Under the pieces are notes generated by a model. It saw only the letters and a list, made by a program, of their open reading frames with translations, did no database searches and was not told the origin of the DNA. A stretch of DNA of 64,000 bases from Anseranas semipalmata (lineage: Eukaryota; Chordata; Aves; Anseriformes; Anseranatidae): positions 1,814,189-1,878,188 of the forward strand of contig VXAA01005193.1 of the NCBI GenBank assembly GCA_013399115.1, read 5' to 3'. The position numbers were made by a program, and so were the translations under genes. This document shows, one piece after another, positions 37,613-50,190 of this stretch; position 1 is the first letter of the stretch, and each line of letters begins with the position of its first letter.

Positions 37613-40600
37613 ACGAGTAACAGGACATTTCCTCCCTTTTTAGGCCCTAGTTCATATTGAAAAAACCTACAGTCTAGAGATTACAGTAACCTACACTTCT
37701 AAAGCTCTGTTTTGGAAACTAGTCTGACATAGGTAAATGATGAAAAACATTATAAAATCCCACCAGGAAGAAAAGACACTTGGGCCATCACCTGCCTAAA
37801 GATGCACCCAGCTGATGTACATCATTTTGCTTCTGCTGCAGGTAAAGGCGTACACACTAAAGTGAAGTTCACTGCTAGTTTTTCTTAGCAACAAGGGAAT
37901 CCTCTTCTCACAAGAAGTCACTACCACCATCATTTGATTGGTGGCTTCACTTTAAGGGATGACATCTCTTTCCTGCTCCATGCTCCCACACCATCTTGAA
38001 GAGAATACACGGTACAAGGACTGTACTGTAACCTAGAGAACACTTCTTTAAGCCACACTTCCCTTCCTAAGGGAAGAGAAGCAGCCCAGCTCAGCTCTCG
38101 CCCAGTCTAAGCAAATGATTTTCCCATCAACCGCTATACTGGTGTCGAGGTCAGCACTGGAGGACTGTGATGGCAAACATGCACAAACACAGACCCACCC
38201 TGCTGCTGAGCAGGAGGACCCAGTTCAGCCAGCAAGCTGCAGTAAGCCCCCCGTTTATGGGATCCTAACGAGCAGCTTGCTGGGTCAGGAAGGCCACTGT
38301 TAGGACACTAACAGGCACTTTCCAGAGCAGAGAGCAATACTTACGCCTGATGTTCCGAAAGCAAGAAAAAGAGGTGGGGTGAAGGCAACTGATGGGACAA
38401 ACATCACAAAAGTCAAGGCTCAACTATCTTATCTTCCTCTGTATTTTGGATTACCTGAAGTGTGAATACTATGGGGATGGGGAGGGCAATAAAGAGAGGT
38501 TTTGGTAAGACTTGTGCATTATTAGCAAGGCACTTACAGTGTTCACATTGATTACTTTCATGTCTAGCTTCCATTCTGAAACCAAGTGTTGCAGTTTCAA
38601 CCACCCTGGCTACATACAGAAGCTGCACCAGTTTAACTAAATTTTAATTATCACCCTGATGTATTGAAGCTAGTTTAACTCCAAGTGTGGATTGAGCTTT
38701 TAAATTTTGTTTCTTCTACAGACTGCCTTCCAACAAAAAAAGTTGCAAACTGAGTGCAATTGGCAGAGCTTAAAGAAGGCAAAGCAAGCAGGGTAGGAAT
38801 AACTTATTGTCTGTACAAGAAAGCTGCACCAGCTCATAAGTGTGATTATACACATTTACTCAGTAGTCAGACTAGCTGTAGTAGCTTCCCACTTCAGCCA
38901 TCTGTTGTCTTCTGAAGAGAAGCAAGAAGAATGCCCAAGAAGCTTGGGTAGGAGCCAGCTGAATTAAACTTTGTCTGAATGGAAGTTGGGATCAAAGCAC
39001 TGGCTGATTTTAGGCAAAGTAGTCAGCACCCATCTTCCCCTGACTTTCGGGGCTCTATAGGAAAGGAGGGGAAAATGAGGAAAGGTGTCCAGCAACATAA
39101 AATGCTCTGAAAACAGAGAATGTTATCGCTCAATTAACCGACATATTTGCTTGTGTTGGGCTGGATGTTCTATCCCTGGAAGTTATCACTAGCCGGAGTC
39201 CAGCAACTCTGGACACAAGCTGTTTCACAAAATAATTAGACTGCACATCAAACAGATTCCGAGGTCACAACACACTTTTGTGACTACCACATATGTGAGT
39301 ATGGAGCCAACATGTACAAAACCACAAGATCTTTCTCAGTTCTGGAAAACTTGCACAACGAACTCTGTTCCACGTCAGAGTCTACACAACCTGTCCCACG
39401 CACTACGCACTGAAGGGAGCAACTCTCGCTCTTCTGTGTAATGGCACCTCGATAAGACTGGCATAGTCGTCATAATCGGTTCCAGTTGTATGCCTGGGTT
39501 TTATCCTCTAGTCACAGCTTTCATTTTTGTTGTACATAAACAGTCTTATTTTGCACCTCACTTCCAACTTACCCTACAATGTTCAAAATGGTAGACAAGA
39601 GGCAGGAAAGCTGGTAAAACACTCAACTCACTACTCATGATAGCCGCTAGTGTACACCACTAGTGCGGTGACTTACAAGTGACTTGAAAATCCATCGAGG
39701 CTTTGGATACAGCCTTTCTAAGGTATAAGTGGGCAAAGAGGAACTTCCAATGTAGTATTCAGGTCGCTGAAGAAAGCAATATGGGCTGTCATCTGCTCCC
39801 CCCACTGGAGGAGGTTATGCCATATGTTGGCTGTAACAAGTTGGCCTTTCTAATAAGGCAAAAAAATCTGTTTGTATGCCAGATTCTAGATGAGGAAAGT
39901 TCTTCCTATGCCTACTTCAAAAGCCTGTCCCAATCATCACTACAAACTAAGCATTTCTCTTGAATACCAAAACATCTCCCAAGTCCCGAAGTATTATTAA
40001 GAAATACGCAGAGTGTCCAGCAACAACTCGTTTTAAAGGTACAATTAAGTCATAACTGTGCAGATTCTGAAGTCAGGCATGTTTAAGACAGAGGTACCAG
40101 CAATCCAAATGTTTCCTGTATATAGAATTCACTGAGCTTCAGTCCCTACTCTCATTCTCCTGATACCACAGCCCCTGGCACTCAAAGAATCGTGGATCTA
40201 CATAACCATCATTCAAGCAGCATCTGTTGTCACCTTCTGCAAAATTGGGGGGCAGAGGAAAAACAACACATGCAAGCACTACGTAGAAAAGCAATGAACA
40301 GATTTTGTCTAGTATTCAACAGCTTTGTATTTTATGTTGTCAGCTTCAGTGGCAGTCAGAGCATCAGTGGGAAACACATGCGAAGATATGGCTGGTCTCA
40401 CTGGAACATGAACTTAAAATGAATGTGTACAACAAACATGCCAGGTATATTTCCATTTGTGTCATATCGACATCAAGCCTCTTATTTCATCAGAACAAAT
40501 GACTGAAAGAGATGACTTAATTATCAACTCTGCTCCCTGCGATCAAAAACTATTCATTTAATAGTTGTTATCCACCTAAGAGTGAACAAGCAATTACTTC

Positions 40601-42713
40601 ACTGTATCCATAAAACCCAACAGAAAGTATGCGACAAATTTATGACCTTTGATCTTTAACTATAGGAAATGCCACAGGAAGAGCTTAGAAAAGATCGGGA
40701 TCACGGATCTTAGCTCTTTGCAACAGTGGAAAGTGTTCCGAGACAAGCTACCCTAGAAAGCGCAATGGTTGAGTCAAACCACCAGGCTTGGGAGGAAAAG
40801 AAAGCCTTTGCCTCCTAATGTTTCACAGCTTCTATCACATGTATAACATACATGATACAGTTTATAAGCATTTGCATCATCTCCTATCTGGTACCAAACT
40901 CAAGGTAACCCTTGACAAACACAGAGCAAAGATTAATGAACTCAGTGGTCAGTGAAATGCCTGGTCTTGCACTAAAAGGGAAGAGCATTCCTGTTGTTGA
41001 GTGCCACAGACCAAGCCTACAAAACACGCTGCCTATGCAGCCAGTGACTCTAGTTCAGAAGAAGACAAATATGCCCGATGGTACATGACTTCAGGGGCTA
41101 AAGAAAGTAGATTCTTCCCCAGGAGGGTTACAAAGGGGTGAACACATGCATGCTTCCAGTAGCACCAGCATCCTTCAGAAAGCCCACGGCCCATGGCTAA
41201 GCGTGCACAGGATGAGGCACCACCTGCAGCGCAGGGAATGAACCTATGCTCACGTGTTCCTTCTGCTTGTAACAAGCAGCAGCCGCTGCTTTCCCAAATA
41301 AGAGGTACCTAGAGAACATCCACCACCTCCTAAGAGGTTTACTAGATAAGCATTATCTGCTGTTAAAAAGGTGACTGCCATTGTACAGACAAGCAAAAGC
41401 AGCACCTGGCAGACCATGGCAGTCTGGTTACCAAATGAAGTGAACATTCGAGGCCTCGAAAGAACATTTTTATCTGCTTCTTATCCAGCCAGGACATCTT
41501 AAAACAAAAGCAAAGAATGGTGCAGTAAAGCATGAGGCAGGCATGCAGAAATCATCTTGTCTCACGACAGGAGCAAGGACCAGTGTTTATACGGGGAGAG
41601 CGAGCAGCAGCAAGCGCAGAGAATCCGACTGCAGCTCTGCAGAGCGATCACGCTGAAACAAGATTAGAGATTCGTGACTCCCCAATTCAAGGTTAGACTA
41701 CAGTGAAGACAAAGCTTAAAGAGATCAAGCCTGCCTTCAGACACAAACACACGTTATCTACAGCAAAATAAGCTTTTTGAGATGCCTAACGGAGATAAAG
41801 CATGGAATACTCGTATCCACATTGCTGCTAGCAAACAGCACCAGGCATACTCCTTGCACTGCTTTGACTACTTGCACAATGAAGCTAACAACTATTATGC
41901 ATGCTCTCTACTAGCTTCTTAGAACTACAGATTCATTTAAGTTTGGCCATTTTCCTGTTCTCATTAAGACAAGTAAGTTTTTAGGCAATCCTTCAAAGCA
42001 CTGCAGATGCACTCATGCGCATCATTGCCTAGGAAGGAGGGCTCAAGCTACTAACAACATTATCCCCCCTAAAAAGATGCGCGTCCTGCAGTTGGGGAAT
42101 AACTGTTCTCTTCCTGCCCCAAAAATCAAGCTAACAATCCGATCTCTAGGAGGGCAGCTCAGCTACAGCTCCAACCCACCGAGAGGTATTCAAATTTGTT
42201 GTCAAAATGGCCACTGCAGAGTAATTCTCCCAGCTACATCTTCTACTCGCACAGAAGAGCGGCCCCTGTCCTGCAGGACAGACTCGAGAGAGCAGCGAGG
42301 TTGTCATGTCGCTGCACAACGCCCGGCTGCAGCAGATATCAGCACAAGGAATAAACTAGGAAGCTAATGTGGCTTTTTAAAGCAATGCAGTTCAGAGAAA
42401 CTTCCTAGCATAGCTAACCTCAGCATAGGTTTAAAGTACAATACATAAATAACTGAAGAGTCGAGATTCTTCTGCTACGAAACACAGAGGCTATTTTAAG
42501 AATATGACAGCTCCTGGGGAAAACAAAAGCTGGCAAGGGGAGAAGAGACTATCCCTGCTTGGCATCAAGCAGTGCTTCATCTATTACAGATTTATATAAA
42601 TCACTGGCAATTGACCAATGCCGAGCTTCTAGATTATCTCCAGCCAACAAAAGTACTTTAGTCTGTGCTGGTTAAAAATACTCTACTTTTTGTCCTCAGC
42701 TTGCTAGGAACAG

Positions 42714-43104
42714 CTATTTTTAGTAAGAGCCCAATCAACCTTATCAAAATCAAGCATCAAAAATAGACTGGAGAAACACTGGAAGCAAATGCTATTTTTA
42801 GCTCCTCTGTCTATTCCCTGCCGTTACCCACCAAATCCTGGCTGCACAGACCATGCACGAGTGCTTAGTTATTCTAGGCAGATCCTCGTCGTGACCCTTT
42901 TTTCCCTGAACACCTGAATGCAGAAAACACTCGATTGATTAAAGATTAATACAGCCGCAAACCATGACAGCTGCCTTTCGTCTGAGTGCTTTTGGGGAAG
43001 GGGAGAATATGGCATGACAGAGAGCTTGCATCAGTATTCCTCTTGGGGATCTATTACATGGAAAGAAAATTGCTATTTCAATTCCCTTTTGTTGCTAAAA
43101 ATAG
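42714..43104. promoter_or_regulatory. Cluster of three perfect MEF2 sites
   Basis: CTATTTTTAG occurs at 42714-42723 and 42792-42801, and its mirror CTAAAAATAG at 43095-43104. All three are exact MEF2 consensus matches. A near match ATCAAAAATAG lies near 42757, and an E-box CAGCTG near 42969. The site density is seen directly. Function as a muscle, heart or neuronal enhancer is inferred from known MEF2 and E-box co-occurrence. Confidence 0.4.
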
Positions 43105-43467
43105 CAGCCCCAATTGATTCAAGCAAACAGGGCACCGGCTTAGCAATGCCAAATTTAGAAACCACTGAAGTCCCAAAGAGCGAACGCTAACGCAGTCTAA
43201 CACATGCCAGCTCATATTTAACAAAGAACAAAGAAGATAAGCATGCCGGCTGCAAGTTAATAAGACAGCAGTAACTCACCGCATTTTTATTAAATAAAAA
43301 CAGAAAACTTGGTGCAAAAACACCACAAACTTCACTTCTACTCCCAATTTAATTTGCTGAAATAGGAAGCCTCATCAGAAAGATCATCTGTATCTAATCT
43401 GAAATCATAGAAATTCCGTGTTTTTTTTCATATAAAGGTTTTTTTTCCTGCACAAAGGAGCTAACGC

Positions 43468-43525
43468 CTAATGGTCAGGCTCTGAAAAGACAGGCTACAG
43501 AAAGAGGTTCAATTCCCAGAACCAA
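43468..43525 (+). repeat. tRNA-derived SINE relic (MIR-like)
   Basis: TAATGGTCAGGCTCTGAAAA resembles an A-box region, and AGAGGTTCAATTCCCAGA contains a B-box-like GGTTCAATTCC, spaced as in tRNA-derived SINE heads. The lack of a cloverleaf argues against a real tRNA. Confidence 0.35.
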
Positions 43526-44689
43526 ACACTTACTTGGTAACAGCTTGTGTCTAGGAGCTAGGATTGTGGGTAGAAAAATATTCTATAAATATCACAGCAC
43601 TGACGAGTTCCCATTTCATCTAGAACTACAGCAAGATAGATTTTGGGGCAGTGCACTCCTAGGATTTCTTCAGACTTGAGAGCTAGAAGCAATCTAGAAA
43701 TCCCAGCAAGAAAGCCGTACCGAACCGTTCACGCAAGCCGCGGGGAAGGCTTACGCAATATCAGTTTCCATTCCTTCTGTGCAGCATCTCCCCGCGCCCC
43801 GGGTGCTTGCTGTTACCCACACTGAACTCAAACCTTTGTCACGAGGTCTCTTCTCCCTGCTGGCCCCGGGGGCTGCGCGATGGACATGGCAGTGCAGGGG
43901 GGACTGAGGGAGCTTTGTCCTCTTCTCTCCTGCACGCAAAAGCTTTCGGGCACCCTGTCACAAATTTAAGGACCACGCTGCTTTCCAGGCTTTTGATCTA
44001 GGAAATGTCAGGTGAGCTCAAGAATGCCTTGAACTTCAATTCTGTAATAGCGAGGCAGCTGGTCGGGTTACCTGTTCGAGTCTGTTTAAGTCGAGTTCAG
44101 CACACGCAAAAGCTCGAGCTGCCTTCTGCTCAGTAAGGCTGCCATAGGAGTTACTGCATATTACTAGTATTAGGCAAAAACAACTTCTCATTTGTTTTTC
44201 GTTGTGAACGTGACAGACGTTCGCTGTCACATCAAGCACGACCACGCGCATGCATAAAAGTTGTTCAATTACCATTTGTGATTCTTCCTGCCTCTAGGAG
44301 AGGACAAATGCAGCGAAGTTTAAAGATCAGAGAGCTCAGGACTGGCACCATCTGAAGGCTTTTAGCCTTTGCTTGGAAATATGCATAGGTAAATTGCTTT
44401 TCTGAAAAGGAACAGAGAAGCAAGTAGAGGAACCTCTAGGTTTAAAGCCTGCAAAACTAGAAGACTCTACATAAGTCACTAGAAGTTTGATTTTTTTTTT
44501 TCTTTTCACTATATATTTGTAACAGACAGAAAAATAAATCCAAGTCAGTGACATGGCAACAAACAAAACCCAACACCTGAGAATAGCAGAGGATAACAAA
44601 TGATGTTGGCAAGCTACAGGCATATTCATTTGAACTCACAGCTATACAAGTTTTCTGAATAGTCAGGAGCAGAGAAAAAAGCAGAGATT

Positions 44690-45560
44690 GGGATCAAATG
44701 CAACACGAGATCCATTTTTAATCAAAAGGCAATCTGTGCCAAACTTTTTGAAAGCGTGATCAGTTTAGACAAGAATAATGCTCCAGACCCATGAGGCAAA
44801 AGAAAATCTTTTTATATTATGACCACAGGAAACTACTAGTGTGAAGGTGACTGGTACGGAACACAAGAATCTTGAAATATCATCAGGAACTAGCTGGGGA
44901 GGAGTCTACAACCGCTCATACCAAAAAAAAGGAAAATTCTCAGGATAAAAACAAATTACTAGTTATGCTCCTCAGAGACTGATCTCAGCACAGATCCTGT
45001 TCAGTGCTGTTATTGGTGACCACTGTGCAAGGAAGGGAATGCTTTATGAAATTCACAGACCACCTAACTACTAAAAAGGATCACAGCATCCCATCACACT
45101 GAGTGAGATGATTTTATAGACCAGAGTAATAAAAACACAATATCACCAGATATTACCCAGTGACATGGTAGTACCAGATGTCAAGTCACGCTCTTGAGAC
45201 TGACTTTGCTTGGAGCTGAGGTGGCAACTGTAGGCAATGGAAGAAAGGTACCTGGGGTGCAGTGGCTGAATATAAAACGGACTATAAACTGCCATTCTGA
45301 TGCAGCTATAAAGACAACTTATATAACCTTATTGCATCCACTGAGGTGTTTCCCATCGTAATAGAAAGCAATAATACATTTTAAGTAATTTAAATGGGAA
45401 CAGTTGTGGAAAGGGGCTGCTAAGATGATGAAGAGTTGCCTTTTTGGGAGACGAGTTTAAAAGGGCTTTGTTTGCTCGTCATAAGCTCACAAAGTGTAAT
45501 CTCCAGACAAGGAAAAACTCAGATGAACATTGGGAAGAAAATGCAAGGTGGTCACTCACA
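44690..45560 (+). mobile_element. Decayed CR1/L3-like LINE, reverse-transcriptase part
   Basis: On the plus strand, near 44992-45065, a broken frame reads QILFSAVIGD...LMKFTDHL. This resembles the CR1/L3 reverse-transcriptase stretch ILFNxFIxDL...KFADDTKL, with the catalytic FADD box decayed to FTDH. Near 45415-45480 the frame reads AAKMMKS...LFGRR...KGFVCS, like the C-terminal AAKMI..LPYEERLxxLGLFSL block of the same families. Order and spacing fit one element with many substitutions, indels and stops. It cannot be active. Boundaries are approximate and the exact family needs a repeat library. Confidence 0.6.
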
Positions 45561-48068
45561 AACGCCTGGAAATTAGGATGTCTCAAAGGAGAAAAATTCC
45601 CTATCCGACTTTGAAGACCACAAGGTAAGGAGCTGACCTGCTGAAGGAGCTCTGAGATACAAGACAGCAATGCAGAGCAAGACAGACATAACTCCGCAAA
45701 CAGAACTAAAAAGTTGCAAAAGGAATTTGTGTGTTCATTAGTATCCAATTCAATGGATTGGAGGGAAAATGGGAAACAAAACAAACCTGACTGCAGTTTG
45801 ATTGTTTTTGAAACATTGTATTAATCCCATGCTTCTAAGACTCTCTCAGGTTGTCAGAAGTCAGTAGAAAAACTTTATCCTCCCCATCTGAATACACAAT
45901 TTGACTTCCAGCATGTCTCTGCTCATCTCTTAATAAAGCAGAGGCTAGCTGCAGCTAGATACAAGAGATGAATGCTCAGTGGTCCTAACAGAACCGAGGC
46001 AGATTTCAGGAGCTTGACAGCATGGACAAGATTTGAATCAGGAAGGGGCTAGATCAACACACACATTCCCTTCTCCTCTGAAGGACAGCATAGTCTGAAC
46101 TTCCTTGCTATTGCAGATTTTCCTAACTCAAAAGCCTTGAAATCAGCAAAGTTCTTAAATTTTAACAGGATGGTGGCGAGAGCTTTTGCGCACAGAAGAC
46201 TGGAAGACAGAAGTTCCCTCTATCCTCCTGGACTTCCCTGTCCACCATACAACAGCCCATGATCTCATGATAGAGGTGACCTACCAGTTCTGTATTTGAG
46301 CCAAAGCAAGACAGTATTTCCCAGTCTCCCTCTCAAAAATATGGAAAAAACTCAAACCAGTCTATACTTAAGAGCCCCTAAAGAAAGGCAAGCATAGCTC
46401 TACTGCTACAGGTGCAGCAAATATACTCTCCTCACTTAACCAGAGTACACCACAGGGGGCAAGAGGTGGAGAGTGGCTTTCCAGCACTGAACTCAGGCTG
46501 CGGTAGGCAACGTGAAGCTACTTGGGTAGCCACTGACGTAGTTGTCCGTTCACTTCATGGGTAAGTGTGCAAGTAAAAGGTTTTGCTGAATTGCATTTAG
46601 TCCACAAACCACAGCTAGACGTAAGAGCCCCCACGTTGAAAGCATCCTGCTCGGGGATGGGGTGATGCTGCATTTTCCGAGGTGTTCACTCTGCAGGCAG
46701 CAGAGCAATCCAAAGTTAGACCACCATCATTTGTGCTGGCAATAACTTCAGTCATCTTACTCAAGCACCTCCATATTCACAGTCAGGACATCAGTCTCCA
46801 AACACATTTGGGGCATGAATGAAGCAACAGAGCCATCTAATAGGTTTTTAAGATCACCCTGTGGGCGTTAAATCCCGTAATTTTTTGCTGTACCTGTTAA
46901 GAGATGCCATAATGCATTGCTAAAAGAAAACTTTCTCCATATAGCTTTAAAACATTGGTTGACATTTCATAGCCTCATGATTAGGTCCTGAACTATTTAG
47001 AAGTATACAAAACACAGTCTTGAAGAACCCTTTAAACGAAGGTTTGAGTACATCTGATGCATAATACATCATTCAGTACAGTCACGGCACATCCTGAAGC
47101 ATCAGGTCACTAGAAAAACCACAACTACCTTAATAAAAACATCCAGTTACTATTCAGCTGTCCCCTCCATTTGCCCTTACCCAGCTAGGTACAGTGGAAG
47201 GGAGGGGAAACCAGCACAGTGCAGATGAGCTCCCTCGGTGTAAGAGCTGTGTCACCAGACCAGACCTCCCACCTCAGAACAGAGATGCGATGCACCCAAG
47301 ACGTGGTCTCTGGCAGTGGTCAGGATTACGTGCTGAGGAGAGAGCTTAAGAGGCGGCCAACACAGTGATACCTCTTCCCAGGATACTCCTTCTGTTTCCA
47401 GCTTGTGACTCCAGGATTTGGTGGACTACAGCTGGTGATTTTGGACAGATTCATAGGAGAAAAAGCTATCAAGATCTATTACAGTAATTTTTTTTTAATC
47501 AATATTAGCCTTCAGCATCTAATACAGACTGCAACAGGAAGCTACACAGCTTAACTACACCCTGCATGGAAAATAGTACCCTCTCCTTCTCTTCTTTTCG
47601 GAACTGATGTGCTAGCTTTAGATTTGGTGCTTTCTCTGCCAGCTCCTAATCACAGGAAGTGACACTGATCACTCAGCTCTCCTTCTGTCCTTTAAATTGA
47701 AGTTGTGGACTTGAAGTGAAGTTGTTTTATTTAAACAAATAAATCTAACATATAAAAATGTTATATGGTTAGACATTCAGGCAACCCTTTCATTGAAGTC
47801 TATCAGAATGTCTTTTAACTAGAGGTTTGCAGATAGAAAATGAATTTTAGAAAGTGATCAAATACATTTAAGATATCAAAATGATCTAAATATATTCCAT
47901 CTACTAGAAAAATCATGCTCCTTTTCCATCTCCAGGATTAAAATCTTCACTCCAAATGCAAGTTGGAGTAGAATTTCAGTACATCAACAATACACCAAAA
48001 ATAGGAAAACTGGGAAGCACAGCACACACTAGAAAAGTGACACTATAGAAGGTGTTTGGCAAGACTTT

Positions 48069-48092
48069 AAAAAAAAAAAAGAAAAAAAAAAA
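48069..48092 (+). repeat. Interrupted poly-A run (A12-G-A11)
   Basis: Simple A-rich repeat directly before a GC-rich patch. No retroelement body is recognisable upstream. Confidence 0.8.
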
Positions 48093-48109
48093 GACATGCA
48101 GGTCCAGTG

Positions 48110-48530
48110 AACCCCCGAGCTGCAGAACTGCTCAGACACTTCATCACCCTCATCTGCGCTCTGCCTTGTGCCAAAAAACCACTCGCAGCATCTAAGTCTA
48201 CAACAAGGGTCACCGCGCCCAAGACAAGACATTCTCTGGGAAAGACGCGTGGATGCTTTCTGGGAGGACAGAGCTACGGACACCCTCAAGGTGTGCTCTC
48301 ACGGAAGGCAGCTGTGCCAGCTTTGAGCAGGTAAGCCCATCCAGACCCAAGTCACCTCCCGCAGAAGCGCCGGGTGCCTCGGCACTGAGCGTTCCAGCCT
48401 CCCGGATTGCTCAGGAGGACGAACGGGGCCGGAGCTGCACCGTCCTGTCCTACAGCCTCCCCGCACAGGCGCAGCCTCGCGCGCGGACAAGCCAGCCCGG
48501 ACCAGCCATGCCTGCGCTCGCTTCATGCAC
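48110..48530. other. GC/CpG-rich patch 1
   Basis: The sequence is distinctly richer in GC and CpG (cgcgcggac, ggggccgg, acgcgtgg) than the AT-rich surroundings. On the plus strand GAGCAG|gtaagc (exon end 48330) is a strong splice donor, so a spliced antisense transcript could start here. Open frames are proline, alanine and arginine rich with no recognised domain. Confidence 0.4.
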
Positions 48531-49509
48531 TCACTGAAGTGTTTCTTCCTTACGCTGCTTTCTCCAGTAACATTTATCCGACCTGGGTATCGTTACCCTT
48601 CGTGACAGTACACCATTTTAGGTCCAGCCCCAGATTCTTAACCTCTTATTTACGAGATGACTTCAAACTCAGTCAAAAGAGATCAAACACCTGAAATGTA
48701 TGGGCTACTTCATTTCTGCTGGAATACCACCTACCACTGTACCTTTTTCCACAAGGCCACTTTCCTAGGGCTTACAAACCCTAATATGCAAAATGAGGAG
48801 GGGAAAAAGCTCCATTTTTAGGAATGAACATTATAAATCAGGACAGCTACCTCTCTGTGTAGAAGCAAAGACAAGTTTTAACCCCAAGAAATGCATAGCA
48901 TCATCTTGTGCAGCAGAAATATAATTGATAAAGCATTCCTCTGATAAGCTACTCTTTAATTATACACACGTATATACCACTTAAGCCTCTTCACATGCTC
49001 TGTGTATTATACACCCATAGACAAAAGGTGCATGATTGGACCTGAGCATCCTTCACAGGAAGGTCTCAGTCTACAGTGCTTCTACAAATAAGATCAAAAT
49101 CCAATCCTACCCCTGGCTAAAGAAAGCTTACCGACACACGTTTATGTACAGTCTAAGCACACCGCATCTCTGCTTTTAAGCTTAGAAGTACGTGACCATC
49201 TATCCTAATTAATCTGTTGCTCTTACATTTGGGACCACCTTCCATTACCCAGCATAACACTCAAGTCCGACCCTGCCTCAACAAGCCATCTTGGGTACCA
49301 GTGCTGCCAAGACTTCAGAAGTTTTTAAAATTATGAATGAACCAAAACTAATCAGGCCGCAGTTGACTCAGACCTTCAGCTACTGATGGAATATTTGCAC
49401 CATTTTCCCTTGTTTCACCCAGTCCTCTCTCAGCATTGGAAGTGCTGGGTCTCCCATCATTTGCTCCAAACCTAAGTACCCAGCTGGAGCACTACGTGTC
49501 CCACAGCCC

Positions 49510-50190
49510 TCCTAGGCGGGTGCCCCTCCGGCAGCGAGCTGCCTCGGGCCCCGCAGCAACTTGTTGCTGTATGTCACCTCCCTGCGCAGCAATTCCCCCG
49601 CAGCACAAACAAAAGAAGCCAGAAGTCACTCAGAAACAAGCTCCTGTCGCTGCCACAGCAGGACACCCACGCTGGAGCTCCGGGAAAAGGAAGGGGCCGG
49701 CAGGAGACCATCGGCTGCAGCCCCCCCGAGCGGCCCTCCCAGGACGGGACGAGCAGCTCCCTCAGGAAGCCTCAGACCCTTCCCACAGGACAGGGCGGCC
49801 ACACCGCAGATGTTCCCTCGCACAGGAGTGCGGCTGTAGCACGTGGCCCTCCTGCCGCGAGAGGAAATCTGTGCTACAGGTTCACGCGTCGGGAGAGTTA
49901 CGGCCCGGGCATCCTGAGAGCTCTTTGCTTGACGCTCCAGCAGCACGCACCGGCCCCTTCTCCACATCCCAGACCAGAAGAGATGTCCCCACTTCTATTT
50001 TAAGAAGTCACCCGACCTATATAAATTTACTGCAAGGAGATCTCGAACAGCTTCCCCAGGAAGTAATTTTACACCCGACAGTCTCACATACGGGTTCATG
50101 GTATTTCTTGGTAGCACCGCCACGGCCATGTATTTTGGGGCGCGCAAGAGGGAGGGCAGCTGAGGGAAGCAGTCGGGCACCAGACCCACT
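49510..50190. other. GC/CpG-rich patch 2 with a long open frame
   Basis: GC-rich block containing an open frame on the plus strand. The frame opens at a TTG at 49436 and the first ATG is at 49571, leaving about 247 codons to 50314. The product would be rich in Pro, Arg, Ser and Ala with no domain, membrane segment or repeat that I recognise. This is typical of chance frames in GC-rich DNA, and I do not call it a gene. Confidence 0.35.

Noticed and set aside
43468..43525. tRNA gene
   Set aside because: A- and B-box-like words are present but no cloverleaf or acceptor stem can be formed. A tRNA-derived SINE relic explains it better.
46440..46475. CTCF site around CCACAGGGGGCAAG
   Set aside because: Only the AGGGGGC core fits. 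The upstream half of the motif mismatches at several positions.
48213..48260. Minus-strand CTTGGGCGCG|gtgacc as the end of exon 1
   Set aside because: The frame needed to give Trp-Ala before the junction is not open upstream with a membrane segment, and the donor is poor.
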